DNA of 8,340 nucleotides, from positions 6,171-14,510 of the forward strand of contig DBVN01000104.1 of the NCBI GenBank assembly GCA_002308515.1. The letters run 5' to 3'. Position numbers and translations under genes: made by a program. Shown piece by piece: positions 6,480 to 8,340 of the stretch. Positions within the stretch are counted from its first letter, which is position 1, and each line of letters begins with the position of its first letter. Origin of the DNA: Verrucomicrobia bacterium UBA1263. Lineage in GTDB: Bacteria > Verrucomicrobiota > Verrucomicrobiia > Limisphaerales > UBA1412. The notes below the pieces were generated by a model that ran no database searches, was not told where the DNA came from, and saw only the letters and a list, made by a program, of their open reading frames with translations.

Positions 6480-6860
6480 ATGGAGCAGTTAGATCAACTC
6501 AGAGAAATGTTCAGAATGCAGCGCGCCCTCAATCAGCGGATCGGGGTCAATACCGATGCCATGGATGAGAAGGAGAAAACGCAGTGGCTTCTGAATTATT
6601 GCAGAGCCATGACCCAGGAGATCTCGGAACTGACGGACAGTGTTCCCTGGAAGTGGTGGGCCAAGTATCAGAAGTTTGATGAACAGAATGCCCGTGTGGA
6701 AGTGGTGGATATTTTCCATTTTCTGATCAGCGCCGCGCAGGTGCTGGGCATGAGCGCGGATGATGTCTTTCAGGCGTATCTGAAGAAGAACGCGGTCAAT
6801 TTCCAGCGTCAGGAAAGCGGCTACACGGTCAAAGACGAGAACGACTCGAAGCATATTTAG
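6480..6860 (+). CDS. Short dimeric-type dUTPase / all-alpha NTP pyrophosphatase
   Basis: The 126-residue protein matches the all-alpha dUTPase (dUTPase-2) group within the MazG-like NTP pyrophosphatases, which hydrolyse dUTP or related nucleotides to the monophosphate and PPi. The metal-binding acidic residues are in place: E47-x-x-E50 in TQEISEL and E74-x-x-D77 in RVEVVDIFHF. Between them, WKWW (57-60) is the aromatic motif typical of this group. The C-terminal YLKKNAVNFQRQESGY (100-115) matches the conserved K-N-x-x-N-x-R-Q-x-x-G-Y signature. It is much shorter than trypanosomatid or Campylobacter dimeric dUTPases and looks like a minimal catalytic form. The gene is 64 bases after the lyxose isomerase gene, with no clear Shine-Dalgarno sequence. 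dUTP is the most likely substrate; dCTP or another nucleotide cannot be excluded. Confidence 0.78.
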   Translation: MEQLDQLREMFRMQRALNQRIGVNTDAMDEKEKTQWLLNYCRAMTQEISELTDSVPWKWWAKYQKFDEQNARVEVVDIFHFLISAAQVLGMSADDVFQAYLKKNAVNFQRQESGYTVKDENDSKHI

Positions 6861-6873
6861 TTTGTAATCTTAT

Positions 6874-6917
6874 CCTGAAGGCGGCGGCAAGTGCCCCATC
6901 TTCAGGGATCAAATCCA
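6874..6917 (+). promoter_or_regulatory. Leader hairpin and ribosome binding site of gspF
   Basis: CCTGAAG (6874-6880) pairs perfectly with CTTCAGG (6900-6906) around a 19-base loop. The right arm contains most of AGGGA (6904-6908), the likely Shine-Dalgarno sequence, nine bases before the gspF ATG at 6918. If the hairpin forms it would hide the ribosome binding site. This site supports the ATG at 6918 over an in-frame GTG at 6891, which lies inside the loop. Confidence 0.4.
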
Positions 6918-8123
6918 ATGCCTGTTTTCAGTTACCAAGCCCGTGAAGCCGGGACAGGACGGGAAGTTCAGGGGACCATCGACGCCTCCAGCGAGCAGAC
7001 GGCGGCGGTGGCCTTGCGTGGACGCAATCTCTTTGTCCTCAGCATCCAGGAAAAAACGGGAATGTCCGCGGGAGCCGGTTCTCACCGCGGAGTGCGGCTG
7101 ATGGATCTGGCGGCTTTTACGCGTCAGCTCTCCAGTATGCTGGACGCGGGACTGACGATCACTCAGGCATTGCAGACACTGGCGGATCAGACGGGCAGTC
7201 TGGCTTTGGGTAAAATCATCCGGGATCTGATCCAGCAGATAGATTCCGGCGAGAGCTTGTCCAGCGCGCTCCAGCGGCACGCGGATGTGTTTGACCGGCT
7301 TTATATCAATATGGTCAACGCGGGCGAGCGCGGCGGCATCCTGCCGGAGATCCTTGCGCGTCTGGCGACTCATTCCGAACGGACTTACAAGATCCAGTCC
7401 AAAGTCCGCTCCTCGCTGATGTACCCCTCGGTAGTAACGGTGGTGGCGATCGTGGTGACCTGTTTCCTGATGGTGCAGGTCGTGCCCACTTTCAGCCAGA
7501 TTTTCAAAGAGCAGGGAGCCAGTCTGCCTGCTTTTACCCAGCTGGTGATCTCGATCGCGGACACTCTCAAGGCGAATCTGCTCTGGATTTCGCTGTCTGT
7601 GTTCGGCGCGGCGGCCTGTGTTTTATATTTCATACGCACACCCTTCGGCCATGCCTGGTGGGATGAGCAGAAATTGAGGCTCCCCATCGTGGGCCCGATC
7701 TTCCACAAGCTGGCTCTGACCCGGTTCGCGCGGACAACCGCGTCGCTGCTGCACTCCGGGGTGCCTATCCTGGAGACCTTGAACGTGGTCGCCATTTCCG
7801 TGGGCAATCTCAAGATGGAAGCGGCGCTCAAGGAGATCGCGGTCAAGATCGAGCAGGGCGACACACTGTCGGGCGCATTATCGCAGTATCCTATTTTCCC
7901 GCGGATCGTCCTGAGAATGGTGATGGCCGGTGAGCAGGGCGGCGCGGTGGATGCCATGCTGGAGAAGATCTCCGACTACATGGATGACGAGCTGGAGCAT
8001 ACGCTCTCCGGTCTGACAGCGCTGATCGAACCGCTCCTGATCATCTTCCTGGGTGTGATGATCGGCGGTATGGTCCTGGCCATGTTCCTTCCGGTATTTG
8101 AACTCGTCAATCAGGTGCGGTAA
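6918..8123 (+). CDS. gspF: Type II secretion / type IV pilus inner-membrane platform protein (GspF family)
   Basis: The 401-residue product is the polytopic inner-membrane platform protein of type II secretion or type IV pilus machines, which links the assembly ATPase to pseudopilin assembly. MPVFSYQAREAGTG is the usual N-terminus. Two T2SSF repeats are visible: about 64-188 (FTRQLSSMLDAGLTITQAL ... NMVNAGERGGILPEIL) and about 267-389 (LTRFARTTASLLHSGVPILE ... MVMAGEQGGAVDAML). Hydrophobic segments lie near 168-190, 221-239 and 367-395. The length matches GspF/PilC proteins. ATG at 6918 gives this N-terminus; the in-frame GTG at 6891 would add nine atypical residues. No gspE, gspG, pilB or pilus genes are in the window, so a secretion or pilus role cannot be chosen. 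The GspF fold is certain; the symbol is a family label. Confidence 0.92.
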   Translation: MPVFSYQAREAGTGREVQGTIDASSEQTAAVALRGRNLFVLSIQEKTGMSAGAGSHRGVRLMDLAAFTRQLSSMLDAGLTITQALQTLADQTGSLALGKIIRDLIQQIDSGESLSSALQRHADVFDRLYINMVNAGERGGILPEILARLATHSERTYKIQSKVRSSLMYPSVVTVVAIVVTCFLMVQVVPTFSQIFKEQGASLPAFTQLVISIADTLKANLLWISLSVFGAAACVLYFIRTPFGHAWWDEQKLRLPIVGPIFHKLALTRFARTTASLLHSGVPILETLNVVAISVGNLKMEAALKEIAVKIEQGDTLSGALSQYPIFPRIVLRMVMAGEQGGAVDAMLEKISDYMDDELEHTLSGLTALIEPLLIIFLGVMIGGMVLAMFLPVFELVNQVR

Positions 8124-8206
8124 TGGTTATCAAAAGAACCACAGATAGATACGGATATACACAGATAATATATTGAATAACATTATGTTATTATGTAAAT
8201 CTGTGT
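8124..8206 (+). repeat. Post-stop repeat, copy 3
   Basis: The copy starts directly after the gspF TAA. TGGTT (8124-8128) pairs with AACCA (8137-8141) around an 8-base loop. Three 10-base units follow at 8140-8169: CACAGATAGA, TACGGATATA and CACAGATAAT. An inner near-palindrome, AATAACA-TTA-TGTTATT (8176-8192), comes next, then a right arm ATCTGTGT (8199-8206) complementary to the last unit. The core AAAAGAACCACAGATA is shared with copy 1. The longer flank shared by copies 1 and 2 before the core is shortened here. Confidence 0.75.
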
Positions 8207-8212
8207 TTTTTT
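8159..8212 (+). terminator. Terminator-like hairpin formed by the third repeat, downstream of gspF
   Basis: ACACAGAT (8159-8166) pairs perfectly with ATCTGTGT (8199-8206). The inner stem AATAACA/TGTTATT extends the fold, and a run of seven T residues (8206-8212) follows. It lies 36 bases past the gspF stop codon. The outer stem is AT-rich, so strength is uncertain. Confidence 0.5.
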
Positions 8213-8262
8213 AATATCAGCCTTGCGCCGGGGGAGAATATCTGCTACTTTACTTTTACGTT

Positions 8263-8284
8263 CATCCGGTGCTGTTGCCGGATG
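8263..8284 (+). promoter_or_regulatory. Leader hairpin before the last gene
   Basis: CATCCGG (8263-8269) and CCGGATG (8278-8284) form a perfect 7-bp stem with an 8-base loop. No T-run follows, so it is not an intrinsic terminator. The right arm abuts GGAGG (8284-8288), the ribosome binding site of the small leader ORF. A role in translational control is inference. Confidence 0.35.
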
Positions 8285-8292
8285 GAGGAAGA

Positions 8293-8313
8293 ATGTCTCT
8301 CAGAGGAAATTAG
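8293..8313 (+). CDS. Putative six-residue leader ORF
   Basis: ATG at 8293 is preceded by a strong GGAGG (8284-8288, four bases before the ATG). The frame reads MSLRGN and stops at TAG (8311-8313), one base before the next ATG at 8315. The downstream gene's own Shine-Dalgarno sequence AGAGGA (8302-8307) lies inside it. This geometry would allow translational coupling. A chance ATG next to a purine-rich stretch is the alternative. Confidence 0.3.
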   Translation: MSLRGN

Positions 8314-8314
8314 C

Positions 8315-8340
8315 ATGGCTAAGATCTCACCGGAACAGTA
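8315..8340 (+). CDS. Start of an unidentified gene, cut by the window end
   Basis: ATG at 8315 has AGAGGA (8302-8307) seven bases upstream, the best ribosome binding site in the window. Only eight residues are visible, MAKISPEQ, too few to identify the product. It follows gspF on the same strand, but the terminator-like repeat and about 190 bases between them suggest a separate transcript. No clear promoter was found between 8213 and 8262. Confidence 0.55.

Noticed and set aside
6891..6893. GTG as start of gspF
   Set aside because: It would add nine residues before the family-typical MPVFSYQAR and lies in a hairpin loop with no ribosome binding site.

Overview
The window reads as chromosomal DNA of a diderm, probably anaerobic and saccharolytic bacterium. 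The evidence is a lipoprotein-type glycoside-hydrolase-like protein, a type II secretion/type IV pilus inner-membrane protein (GspF family), a D-lyxose ketol-isomerase, and a paaK-plus-ACT pair of the kind common in anaerobes. Most genes are fairly GC-rich; for example, bases 7321-7380 contain 42 G+C. Several starts lack a clear Shine-Dalgarno sequence. A member of the PVC group such as Lentisphaerota fits this mix, but that is a guess from gene content and repeat style, not a measured placement.

Layout. Bases 1-1563 (+) hold the 3' part of a GHL10 (YngK-like) lipoprotein gene whose start lies left of the window. Bases 1781-2389 (+) hold an AT-rich orphan gene for a small exported or anchored protein. 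Bases 2528-5493 (-) hold a four-gene block transcribed right to left: paaK (phenylacetate-CoA ligase), a tandem ACT-domain protein, a HesB/IscA-type iron-sulfur assembly protein and pyrH (UMP kinase), closed by a good intrinsic terminator at 2471-2501. From a divergent intergenic region, three genes run rightward: D-lyxose ketol-isomerase (5729-6415), a short all-alpha dUTPase-like pyrophosphatase (6480-6860) and gspF (6918-8123). A further gene begins at 8315 and leaves the window; it is preceded by a six-codon leader ORF.

How the genes relate. PaaK and the ACT protein probably form a functional pair for aryl-CoA formation, with the ACT protein a possible amino-acid sensor. HesB follows the ACT gene by two bases and is surely co-transcribed; pyrH lies 52 bp further on. 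The rightward genes have unrelated functions and look like a loose housekeeping/sugar set. No complete secretion locus is visible.

The most unusual structure is a three-copy repeat family at 1564-1640, 2390-2468 and 8124-8206. Each copy starts at the first base after the stop codon of a rightward gene. It consists of a small TGGYT...AACCA hairpin followed by 10-base units of the CACAGATAAA type. Two copies form a 40-bp direct repeat (35/40 identical) that brackets the AT-rich orphan gene, so that gene looks like an inserted or duplicated unit. The rightmost copy also forms a terminator-like hairpin. I found no CRISPR array, tRNA, rRNA, transposase or recognisable defence system.
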